Below, piece by piece: positions 8,329 to 19,900 of a stretch of DNA of 64,000 nt. How positions within the stretch are numbered: position 1 is the first letter of the stretch; each line of letters starts with the position of its first letter. Location of the stretch: positions 1-64,000 of IMG/VR virus record IMGVR_UViG_3300032311_001250; one strand, 5' to 3'. Made by a program: the position numbers and the translations under genes. Under the pieces are notes generated by a model. It was not told the origin of the DNA. It saw nothing but the letters and a program-made list of their open reading frames with translations, and ran no database searches. Origin of the DNA: a virus.

Positions 8329-8760
8329 ATGATGGACATGTCAAGAAGTACAATCTTGGGCATGTATGGCATCTACGAAGCCTTTTTCTCCGCGTTGAGC
8401 TCCGATACCCAGCTTCAGACGCTGCTGGGCGGTACTGCCACGGATAAAAAGGTCTACCCCGTTTACCACCCCGGAAAGTCCAGTTTGCCCTCCATCCGCG
8501 TGGCCATTTATGGCGGCGGAAGCGATGTGGCCCTGGGCGTTGACCGCCCCATTGTGGACGTGCTGATCGTGAGTAAAAACGGGGCCGCAGAGATGAATAC
8601 TATTGGCAACCGCGTGGATGTGGTGCTTAATAGGAAACGCCTCTCGGGGCCGAACGGGACAGTCTTGCATTTGTCGCATAAGGTGACAGAGCAGGACATC
8701 TACGACGACACGAGTCTGGAATACCGGCGAGTGATCCGGTATAGCGTCATCAAGACATAG
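8329..8760 (+). CDS. Tail terminator/completion protein
   Basis: 143 residues, before the tail-tube genes. Pattern of the gpU/DUF3168-like tail completion proteins: helical start (YEAFFSALSSDTQLQTLLGG), then strands (KKVYPVYHPGKSSLPSIRVAIYGGG, RPIVDVLIVSKNG, VLHLSHKVTEQDIYDD) ending in YRRVIRYSVIKT. Three nearby ATG codons (8,329, 8,332 and 8,341) compete, and the RBS is weak (AGAAG). The residue numbering of the N-terminus is therefore uncertain. Confidence 0.6.
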   Translation: MMDMSRSTILGMYGIYEAFFSALSSDTQLQTLLGGTATDKKVYPVYHPGKSSLPSIRVAIYGGGSDVALGVDRPIVDVLIVSKNGAAEMNTIGNRVDVVLNRKRLSGPNGTVLHLSHKVTEQDIYDDTSLEYRRVIRYSVIKT

Positions 8761-8771
8761 GAGAAAACACA

Positions 8772-9434
8772 ATGCTTACACTTGGATCCGGTGTAGTCAA
8801 GGTGGCGTTCTGGAAGTCCGGAGCCGTCATCAACGCTGCTGCACCTTACTTTACTACTACCTCCGGATACGGCAACACGGGCGAGCTCGTGACTGTCGGT
8901 GAGATCGGTGGCGATGTCGAGTTCGACATCAACTTCCAGGAGCGAGAGTTCTACGGCCAGTCGAACTTCCCGATTGCTAAGGCGTTCTTCGGCGGCAAGG
9001 CCGATATTCGCGCTCGTGGCGTCGAGATTAACTGGGACAACGTCAAGAACCTCTTCCACGTTTCGCTCGGCGAGGGCACGAACCTCGACTCGACCGCGTA
9101 TGGCTACGCCCATGACGACTTCACCGGTGGTTCCTACTCGGTGAACTTCGATCCAGACGGCGGCCGCCCGAACAGCACCATCAGCAACGTGACGGCTCTC
9201 ATGGGCCTTCCACGCCCGCTGTATGTCAAGTTCGAGCACATCCGCTCGGATGACCCGTCAAAGTCGGTGATCATTCACCTTCCAAAGGCGTATAGCATGC
9301 AGCTCATGATGCCGTTCACCCGTGAAGACATCGCCCGTCAGGACCTTGACTTCTCGGCCGTTGTGGACCGCAATTGCAAGGTTACATCTGGCTCGTCGAG
9401 CACGACCCCTTCGGTCGTCCTCATCGAGGCCTAA
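8772..9434 (+). CDS. Tail tube protein 1
   Basis: 220 residues, RBS AGGAG. Shares with its downstream neighbour the N-terminal LTLGSG strand, the block GEIGGDVEFDINFQEREFYGQ, SNFPIAKAFFGGK, and the RSDDPSKSV and PFTREDIARQDLDF segments. A tail-tube identity is supported by length, all-beta character and position before the tail chaperones. It lacks the inserted Ig-like domain of the second copy. Confidence 0.7.
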   Translation: MLTLGSGVVKVAFWKSGAVINAAAPYFTTTSGYGNTGELVTVGEIGGDVEFDINFQEREFYGQSNFPIAKAFFGGKADIRARGVEINWDNVKNLFHVSLGEGTNLDSTAYGYAHDDFTGGSYSVNFDPDGGRPNSTISNVTALMGLPRPLYVKFEHIRSDDPSKSVIIHLPKAYSMQLMMPFTREDIARQDLDFSAVVDRNCKVTSGSSSTTPSVVLIEA

Positions 9435-9457
9435 TAGCAGATTAGGGGGTCACGAAC

Positions 9458-10321
9458 ATGTTCACTCTCGGAAGTGGTCGTCTGAAGCTCGGTACGTGGC
9501 TCAACGGCGGCCTGTATACACAGGTGTCCGGCGTGTCCGTGACCCCCTCTACTGCTAGTGGTTCCGTTCCGGCTGGCACGTACTATGTGCGTGTCGCCGG
9601 GAAGAACTCCGCTGGCGTTGCAACGCCTTCGGAGACGTATATCGTCGTCCTGAGCGCAACCGGTAAGCTTGATGTGTCCTGGACCGCCCTTACTGGCGCA
9701 ACCTCCGGATACGACGTCTACGTCGGCACGGTCGACGGCTACGACTGGAAGCAGGGCTCAGTGAGCTCTGGCACAACGACACTCAGCGTTACTTCACTGG
9801 CCGATCCGGCCGGTGCCGACCTCGCCCGCTACAAAGGACTACTTGACATCGGTGAAATTGGTGGAGACGTTGAGTTTGACATTACGTTCCAGGAACGTGA
9901 ATTCTTTGGCCAATATAACTTCCCGATTGCCAAGGCTCACTTCGGTGGCAAGTCAAACATTCGCGTTCGCGGCATTGAGCTTGACCCAATGCGTTTCCAG
10001 CGAATCTTTAGCGTTACCGGTGGAAGCAATGCAAGCACAAGCATTTATCCTGGTACTCTAAATTACAAGGAAACCATTAACTTCGGCACTGCTGCTGTCA
10101 ATCCTCTTGACCTGTCAATGCTCCGCAACCGCCCGGTTCGCGCCGTTTTTACTCATACCCGCTCTGACGACCCGTCGAAGACGGTGGCGATCACGGCCTA
10201 CAAGGCGTGCATTTACCAGCACAACATCCCATTCACGCGCGAGGACATCATCAAGGTTGATCTTGAGCTCAACCTGCAGTATGATTCCAGCACGGCGCAG
10301 ATTGTGTCGATTGCAGCCTAA
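9458..10321 (+). CDS. Tail tube protein 2 with inserted Ig/FN3-like domain
   Basis: Paralogue of the preceding gene, 287 residues. The shared tube sequence is interrupted after residue about 22 by an extra beta-sandwich (residues about 25-118: VSGVSVTPSTASGSVPAGTYYVRVAG, ATSGYDVYVGTVDGY). It then resumes with GEIGGDVEFDITFQEREFFGQ. Synonymous sites differ widely between the copies, so the duplication is old. The inserted domain would decorate the outside of the tail and may bind host surface sugars, as proposed for Ig-like domains in other phages. Confidence 0.72.
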   Translation: MFTLGSGRLKLGTWLNGGLYTQVSGVSVTPSTASGSVPAGTYYVRVAGKNSAGVATPSETYIVVLSATGKLDVSWTALTGATSGYDVYVGTVDGYDWKQGSVSSGTTTLSVTSLADPAGADLARYKGLLDIGEIGGDVEFDITFQEREFFGQYNFPIAKAHFGGKSNIRVRGIELDPMRFQRIFSVTGGSNASTSIYPGTLNYKETINFGTAAVNPLDLSMLRNRPVRAVFTHTRSDDPSKTVAITAYKACIYQHNIPFTREDIIKVDLELNLQYDSSTAQIVSIAA

Positions 10322-10367
10322 TTAACAGGTTGTAGCTGGTAGGCCCCACAGGGGGCAAGGAGTTCAC

Positions 10368-10655
10368 ATGGCGAACCTTAATGAGGTGCGCGCTGCGCGC
10401 GTACTCAACCTCAATGATCTCGCTGACATTGAGGAGAAGTTTGGTGGCCTTGACAAGGTTGACCTGACACGTTTCACTGTCCTTCGCTACATTCTTTGGC
10501 TTGTCCTTCGTAAGGATGATCCCAAGGTCGATGAGCGCGCGGTTGGCGAGCGATTCTCGCTTGACACCATGCGCGAAGAGATCGATAAGGTGCTCCGTTC
10601 AAGCGGCCTCATTGGCAACGGTGAAGAGGGCATCGAGGGAAAAGCGGAGGCGTAA
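10368..10655 (+). CDS. Tail assembly chaperone, short form (gpG-like)
   Basis: 95 residues, mostly helical (LNDLADIEEKFGGLDKVD, RYILWLVLRKDDPKVDERAVGE, TMREEIDKVLRSSGLI), with position directly before the tape measure. A GC-rich hairpin (GCCCC/GGGGC, 10,343-10,356) lies just upstream of RBS AAGGAG. The last codons hold a slippery heptamer that would send a fraction of ribosomes into the next frame. Family function: keeps the tape measure soluble during tail assembly. Confidence 0.75.
   Translation: MANLNEVRAARVLNLNDLADIEEKFGGLDKVDLTRFTVLRYILWLVLRKDDPKVDERAVGERFSLDTMREEIDKVLRSSGLIGNGEEGIEGKAEA
10637..10643 (+). promoter_or_regulatory. Programmed -1 frameshift site GGGAAAA
   Basis: The heptamer is in the correct phase (G GGA AAA) of the gpG-like frame, 9 nt before its stop codon. 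22 nt downstream is a perfect stem GATCGAC/GTCGATC (10,666-10,684, loop TGGGG) that could stimulate slippage, though it is further away than usual. The family normally uses this mechanism. Confidence 0.75.
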
Positions 10656-10942
10656 GCTGGTCTGAGATCGACTGGGGGTCGATCATGGCGTCTTACGCAG
10701 ATGCCTTTGGTTATACCCCAAGCGATTTCATGCAACTCACGCTACCCCAGCTAAACGCATTCGCAAGATACATCGAACAGCGTGATAAGGAGATGAAGGA
10801 GGGTTCGTCCTCATCTTCATCTTCGAAGAGCTCTAAGAACCGAGCGAAGTTTGCCGAAGGTAGCAAGGGAATGAGCAACATCGGCTCACTTGAGCAGATG
10901 ATTTCCGTGTTCGGCAGGCCCGGTGGGCAGTCCGGCGGATGA
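10643..10942 (+). CDS. Tail assembly chaperone, -1 frameshift extension (gpT-like part)
   Basis: This frame is open from 10,625 and is -1 relative to the gpG-like gene. Slippage at 10,637-10,643 joins 92 residues of the short form to 99 residues from here, giving a fusion of 191 aa. The junction reads SWSEIDWGSIMASYADAFGY and then TPSDFMQLTLPQLNAFARYI, a typical gpT-like motif. A Ser-rich linker and a C-terminus SNIGSLEQMISVFGRPGG follow. An internal ATG at 10,685 has no convincing RBS, which favours expression by frameshift. Confidence 0.75.
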   Translation, partial: SGGVSWSEIDWGSIMASYADAFGYTPSDFMQLTLPQLNAFARYIEQRDKEMKEGSSSSSSSKSSKNRAKFAEGSKGMSNIGSLEQMISVFGRPGGQSGG

Positions 10943-10955
10943 GTGGGGGTTTTGA

Positions 10956-13900
10956 GTGGCTGAGGGTCAGGGCGGGAATGTCGCAAGCGTAGGTCTATCT
11001 CTAGACTCGTCTGCGTTTAATTCTGGCGTAGCCCGCGCCCTTGCAGACATTTCCCGACTCCTCACCGGACTGCGCGAGCTTCAGGCTGCCAGCCAGAAAA
11101 CCAACCTCGGCCAACTCGGCGCTACTGGACGATCCGGAGCGGCTTCTGGCGCTTTTACCCCCGCAACATTTGCACGCGATATTCGTCGCCTTGCTATTCC
11201 GGCAATCCGTCAGCTTGATCGCGCCGCCTCCACGTCTCCGCTACTTACCGGAAGAATGGCTCGCGGTGCCGGGTTTGACCCTGCTGCCATGGCAGCGGCA
11301 ATCAATCGCCAGACAATTCCCGCAATCCAACGCCTCAACCGAACTATGGGGAGCTTCCGCGACTCCGACTTCATGAAGGAGTTTGAGGCTGGTCGAGCCG
11401 CCAGGGAGCGCGCTCACCGAGCAATGCTGGAGCGTGAGTCCAGGATTACGCAGGAAATTGCCAAGGGAACCACTAAGCGATTGGAGCGCGAGCAGGCGCG
11501 CATGATCCAGGCGCAGCAGGCTGAAAACCGCCGAGCGGCAGATCCAAACACCCAAGGCTCTCGACAGCTTCGTGCCGCAATTGAAATGCGCCGTCAACTT
11601 GCGGAGCAAAAGCGTTACGTTGAGGCGCACCCAACCCCAACGCAGACCCGCTATGCCGGAGGCGGAAGGGGCGGTGGCAGCCGTGAGGGTCGATGGGGTG
11701 ACGTTGCCGACCTGAAAGGCATTCCAAAGGACTGGCGCAAAGTCCTTATGCAGCTTGAGCAGCAGGGGTGGAGGATTGAGCCACGAAGTGGGGGCCATCC
11801 AGTTGCATACCCGACAAGCAAGCAATATAAGCCCATTACGTTCCCGAGCACGCCATCAGACCATCGTGACCTTCTAAACTTTATCTCGAAGGCACGACGA
11901 TCTGGCGGGGTTATCAATGGTCGTGGGTACCGAGATGAGGCCGGTCCATTTGTTGAGCGACAGCGTGGATTCTATGAAGACCCGTCAACCAAGAAACCGA
12001 CGCTTCGCGCCAACTATCGAATGGCTGCCCTTGAGGAACTTGTAACCTCTAACCTACCGAGCTATCCGCCGGTCATGCAACCGCGCCCTCGCGGCGTGTC
12101 TGGTGTCTCTGCGGCCGATCCTAACTCCCGGCAGCAAATTGAAAGAATGATCAAGGGCTTTGAGCGCGGCAAAGTGTTTGCCCCAAGCGCTAACCTTGAG
12201 GAAGGCCTCATTGCCACCGTGGCAAATGCTGCTGGACAGCAGTTCGTCGCATCCGGTAATGCCCGAACCATGGCGCTTCAAGCCATTGCAAAGCAAGGAA
12301 CTCCGCTTCGCAACGCCATTAGCGGCTTTAGCATGGAGTACCTAAAATCAAATCCAACAGAGTTTGGCCAGGGCGAGGTTGCCGCACTTAAAAAGGCTGG
12401 AGCATCTATTGCAAGGTCCGGCAAAACGCCAGTGCTCATCCGCGAGATTGCCGGTGGCGTAGAAGGCCTTGCTCCGCAGCGCCTTGGCCAGCTCGGTCTG
12501 CAACTCAATGCTCGAACCGGTCTTTCTGAGAGCGAGATCGCCATTGCTGCGTCGCGCATGCTTTCTAAGGTCCCGGCAGAGGTGCTTGCCGGAGATCCTC
12601 GTAAGATTGTCGCCGCAGGAAAGGGGCCAGCATATGAGGCCCTAAAGAGCGCCCTTTCTTCGGAAGTGCTCGGTGAGCATGTTATGGGGACAAGGTACAA
12701 GGGTGCCAGCGGTGGTGTTGCATTTAAGGGCATGATGGAGCAGATGCTGTATGCACGCGCGTACGGCAATAACCCGGCAACCGCCCAAATGCTCACCGCA
12801 GCGTTCTCCGGAGAGCCCTCAGAGATGAGTTCCTCTGTCAGGGCTGCACTTGGTCGTAGCCTTGGACCACAACTACGTCTCCGCGAACGAATCAATGCTG
12901 GAGAAGTTCCGGCAGGCATGGATCCAATCTTCAACTCGCTTCCTGGAGCATTGCAACTTATGCAAAGGGCACTCGGGACCGGCGGGCAGGGGCCAGGGTG
13001 GATTACCAACCCAGAAACACTTCGTGGAAACCCTGCCGGAGCGTTGCGTGCATTGCTTTCGCAGAAAACTATGTTTGGAGATCCGACTACAGCAATTGAG
13101 CGTCGTCTTGCCGCAAACATGCTTGCTGTCGGGCCTCAGGGTTTGTCTCCGTTCCTTTCCTCACTCGGCATGTACGGCTCCCGGGCAGAAGGTGCCCAGA
13201 TGGGCATGTTCGGCGCGTCTGAGGGTGGCCTGCTGCAAGCAACTAGCAACCCACGTCAGGCTATTGCACTGGCCCAGAAGGCAGCCGCACAATACCAAGA
13301 AGCACTAAAGACCGATCCGGCCCTGAAGGGCACCGGAAAGGCGGCCGTTACCGCCAGAGAGGCAGTGCTAACCTCCATTGTTGAGGGCGTCTATTCTGGC
13401 ATGCCTGCTCAAGCTGCGGCTGTGGCGCAGAAGGTGGCAACAAGCAGCCCACAGGCTGCTGCTGTCGGCCAAGAAATTGTGCAGGGGACCGCTGCGGCTG
13501 TCACTCAGGCTGCGGTAAATCCAAAGAGGAAGAAATTCACGTTTAAGCTTTCCGAGGAGGAGCAGGCTGCGTTCCTCAGTAAGCTTCGTGGACCAGTGGT
13601 TGCCCCCGCCTCACAGGGCGGCGGATATCAAATGTTCCCACCAGAAGAGCCAAGAACTGGGCTGCGCAGGCCAAATGCCCAGCGCATGACAGAGCTTGGT
13701 GGATACGGTATTTCTCCACGGGAAATCGGTGTTGCTGAGGGCAGCGTAAAGGCCCGTGCTGGTGGGTATCTGCCGTATAGCGAGTCTAGCCCACAGCGGC
13801 AAATGCAATACAACAATCGGCTTACACGCGGCTATGCAACGTTGATGGGTGAAATCGAGGGTCACCTCGCTCAACCAGGACCAAAGTCTACCGCCGCGCT

Positions 13901-16900
13901 TGCAGCAAAAATTCCAGAGGTTGAACGTCTATACAAGGTTGCTATGGAGCGTGGCGGCCTTGGCATGGACCCAATGAACGCCCATGCAGAAGTGGTTGCC
14001 AAGGCTCGAGCAATCCTTGGACCCGTAGCCATCCCGCAGTCAGAGCCCCAGCGGCCACCAATTGTTACCGCAACGCCGGTACCGACGACACCCGAAGGAA
14101 TTCCTTACATCAAGGTTCCAACTAGCGGAGAGTTGACTGAGGCCCAGATAAAAGCTGTCCAGGAGGGCCGAGCAAAGCTCTTAATGCCGCCTCCTCCACC
14201 TCGGCAAAAGACCGGAAGGAGCATTGGCGGTCCTATCCCGCCAACCAATGAGGGTTTGGCATCGCTCCTTGGCATTGGTCCGGCGCTGCAACTTGGTGCC
14301 GGATATCGTCCGTATCCTGGCGATCCAATGCTTGCCGCCCTTACGCGCGCTCAAGTAGAGCGACGCGCCCTCGCTCTGTCTCGTGGGCAGGTTGAGGGTC
14401 CCCTTATCGGGGCAAATCGTGGCGGCCTTGATCCGGTAACCGGTGCGTTTACTGTCAATCCGAAGATTCCAGAAGTCACCAGGATGCAAGGCGGAATGCT
14501 TCGTGCGCTTCTTACTAGCGAATCGCTGAGCGCAGCTGAAAAGGCACGACAGATCTCCCTTCTCAGCGGAAGCATTCCCGGCATGCGAGGGGTTCCAACG
14601 AGTATCCCAGAGGGCCAGTGGCAGAAGCTTGGGAGCGGGTCATATCGCGGACCAAAAGACCTCAAGCCAGTGTACGAGTCGCTCAAGCCGCTTATTGAGC
14701 AGTATGGTGCCGCTCGAACTATGGGCTACGTTGAACTTGCCAGGGGCTCTTCGCAAGGTTACGGGTATTGGGATCCAAAGAATAAAGGCCTGAATCTTTC
14801 TGGGCTTGAGGGACGAAGCTCTGGTGCAATCATGCGAACGTTGGTGCACGAGCTTGCGCATGGATCATTTGGCGAGGCAATGAGGACCGGCTACAAGCAG
14901 CCTGGTCAGGTTCAGATTTATGGCCCCAAGGGTGAAAGCATGGGCATGGCGCCGCATGGCGCTGCCTCTGCGCTTCTTGCCGGAGAGCCAACGAGAGTCG
15001 GCCACCTTGATCCAAAGTTCTACGAGATGCAGGCAAGGATTCTTAAGTCCGAGGGCGGGCTTTTCTCATCGTTGCTGTTCCATAACTTTGCGCAGGGTGG
15101 GTCGCTCCCAGGTGGGCTTGGGTTGCAGGGCACAGGCCCAGAATATGGTATTGGAAAGCTCGCCGCTCAACTGACTCCACAGCTAGAAAAACTTGCCTCG
15201 CCTCAGCAGCTTCTAGCCGCTCAGGCATTTACAAAGACTATGAACACCTTGGTAGGTGGTATTGAAGGATTTGCTAAGGGCAGGGGCAACCTCGAGCAGA
15301 CCAGCAACGGCATCGCAAAGGCGTTCAGAACGCTTGGAGAATCGTCCTCTGAATTCAAGCCAGAGTTTTTGCTCGGCGGTGCCGCCCGGCTATCCAACTT
15401 CATCCGGCAAAATGGCCAAGAAGGCCTGGCAAAGATGGCCCCAGAGCAGTTGCGTGCAGGAATCGTCAACTCCATCCTGTCTACCACGACCGGCGCACTC
15501 GGTCCGGGTCGGTTGCTGGGGCCAATGTCGCAGGTCAGTGGTGTTCATGGGCAGATCTCAGAGTTCCTCAAAAATGCCAGCGAAATGGAGAAGGGCTACC
15601 TGGCCATGGCGATCAACCCGCAGGCCTTTGTTAAGGAGCCCGGGGCAAAGCCATTCTACCAGCGTGGAGATGTAGATCATCTACAGAAGGCTCAGGAAAT
15701 CCTCTCAAACGTTGCGCAGGAGGCAGAACGCGCTGCAAGCGTCATCCCAGCAGCAACAAATGTTGCCGTTACGCGACGTGCCGGAATGCAGCTTCCTGTT
15801 ATCAATCGAGGACGCATGCTTCCGGCAGAACACTCGGTTGTTGTTTCCGGGCAGCGCTATGGGGCCGGTGGTGGTCAGTTTGTAGAAACAACTAATAGCG
15901 CCGGAGAGACTGTTCGGCAATTTGTTCCTGCTCAGCGCCTCCCAGAGGTAACCCCTGTACAGGGACCTATGTCTGGCTCCGGAGCCCTTGTCGTCTACGA
16001 CCCCCGCGTTGCTGCTCAATACGAGCAGAATAATCCACGCTTTGCCGGAAGGCCATATGGCGGTCGAGCAGAGACTCAACGCTTTACTCCGAATGCTGCT
16101 CTTCTCAACGAGGCATACATGCGCACGCTCAGCTACGGAGGACAGGGCTTCTTCGGTCGTGTAGGGTACGAGCGCCTGACAATGCCGGCACAAGAAATTG
16201 CAAGCCGGTACGCCGGATTCCGTGGCGCTGTTGGTCAGGCCGCATACAACAGCCCCCTCAGCCCAATTGGCGGCATGATGAGCCAGTTCCGACAGGCAAC
16301 AGGAACATATGCCGAGGCCGAAATGGGAAAGCAGCAGCTTCGCGCGGCGGCCCGCCAGCAATATCAAGGTCAAGTTGCCCAGGCTGATGCATTTGCCAAT
16401 GCCCAGACTCGATTGAATCGTGTTCTCGGTACTGGCACCGTAAACTTCCGAGAGCTTGGCAAGGTAATGAGCGAGGTCGGAAACGGCTTTACTTCTGGAG
16501 CTCTTTCTTCGCTGAGGTTCGCTGCAAACCTTGCCATTGGACAGCAGGCAGTGTTTGCGTTCGTCGGAATGATCAACCACCTCCGTGGCGGTATTATCGA
16601 GTTCAACGCAAAACTTGAGGCCGCTGCCGTAGGGTTTAACACACTCTTCCGAAACGCTGGATATACCGTCGAAGATGCGAGCGAGAAGACCAAGGCATTC
16701 ATTGGCGTTCTTCGTGACTTTGCCAACGTAACAAACTTCCGATTCGGCGACCTTGAGACCGCAGCCCTCCGCATGAAGGCATTCGGTTTCGAGGTGGATA
16801 ACGTTACCGCTGCCGCAAAGAACCAGATGCCAATCCTTGAGGAAATTCCTAATCCGTGGGCAAAACTGACCGGAGAGGCTAAGAGCTTCCGTGGCGCCCT

Positions 16901-19900
16901 CGTCAACATCGGCGATGCAGTTGCGGCACTCGGCGCAGAAGACGATAAACTCCGCCGTGTCACGTACGCCCTTGGCCAGATGAACTCAGCTGGTCGTGTC
17001 TATCAAAACGACATGATGCAGCTGGCAAACGCTGGTATTGCCGGATATGACATTCTTGCTAAGGCAGTTAAGAAGCAACTCGAGAATGACCCAGAGCTCA
17101 TGCGCGCAAATAAGGCCATCTATAACAAGTTGCTAAACCCAAGAACTGCCGTAGAGGAGATCCGCAAACTTGCCCGCGTTGGACGACTCGTTGGACCAGA
17201 GGCCGTGCAGGCCATTCTCCAGGGCCTTGGGCAGCAGTACGGCGGCGGCATGAAGGCGTTCTCCCGTACCTTCCAAGGAGCCATGACAACTCTTGCGGAT
17301 ACGTCGCAATCCCTTATTGCTACCGCGTTCAAGCCACTCTTCGATGTCACCCGAGATCTTGTCGTTCAGCTTGCCGACGCCTTCCAAACATCTGAGTGGA
17401 CGGGCAAGGCGGATAATGCCGCCAAGGTCATTCAGAAGGTTGCGGAAGCGCTCAGGTCAATGATCCCTGGAACGGCAGACACGATTATGAAGGTCCTTGG
17501 TAGCTTCTTTGAAACCTTTGCAAAACTTGGAAGCTCCCTTGGCAGTACCACAAATGGCTTGGGTAGCTTTGTTAATAACTTTGCTGCAGGAGTAAAGACC
17601 ATTGGAGATCTTCTTCAAAACAGCGTGATCCGCAACCTTTTGGTGGCCGGCGTTACCGCAAAACTCGTTATGGGAACAATTGCTTCCAACCCTCTCCTGG
17701 CAACCATTGGACTCATTGTGTCTTCCATTGGGGCAATCAGTAAGGCTATTGAGACAAACGCCTTTGGCTTTGGCGACCTTGCGGCAAAGGTGCAACCTGA
17801 ATTTGACAAGATCCTTGCAAATATCAGCGGAAACTTCATCCCGGGAGTAACGAGCGGCCTCTCCGACGGCCTGGGCGCGTTCTTTGCCATCATGGGGGCC
17901 TTCATCCGCGCAGTCACTCCGCTATTGGTCGCAATCCTGGACATCATTAGTAACGTTGGGTCTGCTATCAAGCCATTTGCCAGCGTTCTTGGCGTTGCGC
18001 TTGCGGCATTTGTTGGCAAGAAAGTCCTGATCGACGGCATGGCTGCCGCCATGGGTAAGTTTGCCGCCGCAACTGGCGCTGCCGTCGGCAGGGTCACATC
18101 GCTTAAGGAAAAGATGGCGCTGTATCAGGCGTTTGGAACCACCGGAAGGTACTACGGTGGCGACAAGCTAATGGCGATGCAAACTATGCAGCTGGCCAAT
18201 GGTCAAAGTCGAGCAGTTCTTGCCCCTGCCGAGCAGGGTGGAATTGGTATCGGCGGACCGACTGCCGTTCGCGCAGCCCTTGCCCTGGCGAATCAATTTG
18301 CCCTCCTGCAGACCGGAGCCCCACTCCAGACTGCCGGAGTCGTTCCGCCGCAAACGGTCCTTGACAAAAAGACCGGCCGCCAGGTCGCCAACCCAATGTA
18401 TCAACAGTTCCTTAATACCGCCGCATTTAATCCGCAGACAACTCTGGCCCAGTATCAAGCAATTCGCGGCGCACGAAAAGAAGAAATTATGCAGGAGTTG
18501 GCAATTCGAAGGAACAAGTCGCTGACCCCAGAACAGCGCCAGGCTGCTCTAGCAAATGTGTCAACTGCCGGACGCCAGGCATATCGACAATTCCGTGCAG
18601 ATACCGGAGGAGCTGGTTCTTCAAGCATGAAGGCCCTTGAGGCGTCATTTGCCTCAATGAGCCAGGGGATGATTGCCCAGCTCGGTCAGTTTATGGCCAA
18701 GATTCGATCCACTGGCCTCAGCTTGGAAACACTAAAGACTATTGCCAAGGCGGTTGGATCCCGACTTGCTGGCATGGCAACTGCTGCCATGGGCATGGGC
18801 ATGCTCTTTAGCGCTATCGGCGGAGCTTTGAATGTTAAGGAGCTTCAAGCAGTTGGAGATACGCTCACAACGATTGGGTTTGCAACAACAGGTTTGACCA
18901 TGATGTTTAACGCCTTGACTGTAGCTGTTGGCGCTGCCGCGCTGCCGCTTATGGCGCTTATGCTTGCAATTGGCGGCCTTATCGCGTTCATCAGTGCCAG
19001 CACAACTACCGAGCAGGATAAGAAAGGCGCAAAGCAAGTAAGCGAGATTATGGATCTCCGTGATCAGATGGTTGCAATGTACGGAGAGGAAGAGGCAAAG
19101 CGCAGGTTCCCGGACTACTTCCCAGAAAATCTTACGTTGCCGGAGAAAAAGTTGCGCATGGCCCTTCCCGGTGAAACCCCAGACTCTTATGATTGGATTA
19201 ACAATATCGCATTGAAACTTGATTATGACCCAAAGGATCTTGCCGCTGTCCGAAGTCAGTTCGGATTTACCGATGAGGATTTTGCAAAGACAAAAGCCTA
19301 TTTTGAGATGATGAATACCGATACCGGTCGAATTCTCTCCTTGTTCCAGGAAGGAAAAACGGCCGAGCAGATTGCTGAGATTACCGGTCTACCAATTGAT
19401 CGAATCAAGTTGCAGCTAAAGGAATTCTACGAGACAACTGGTTCTGACAATAAGGACTTTATTGCCAAGGTGCTTAGCGATAGCCTTGATGCAACCGGCG
19501 CTGCCCTGAAAGAAGCGCAGGAGGCTTACGAAAAGGCAATGGAGCCGTTCCAGAAGAACCTTAGCCGCCTGACTTCTCGAACCCAGGAAGTCATGCAGGC
19601 GCTCTTTGAGAGCGAGAAGAAGGCCCTGGAAGATGAGAAGAAGGCTGCGCTAGAAAATACGTTGGTAATGTACAACGGCGAGCAGGTCCGACTTGGCGTG
19701 CTGCAGCAGCAATATGATGCCATGAAGCTTCAGCGCGAAGAAATGGACCGCATGGCCGAACTTGAGAAACAGCGCACAGCTGCCGCAGAGGCCGCGCTCA
19801 ATATCTTTGACGCCAGTGTTGATCCGCTTGAGCGAGCTCGAGCGGCTCGAGAGTCCGCTCGAGATCTTTTCAATCAAGTTGGAACGTCAAGGCTTGACGA

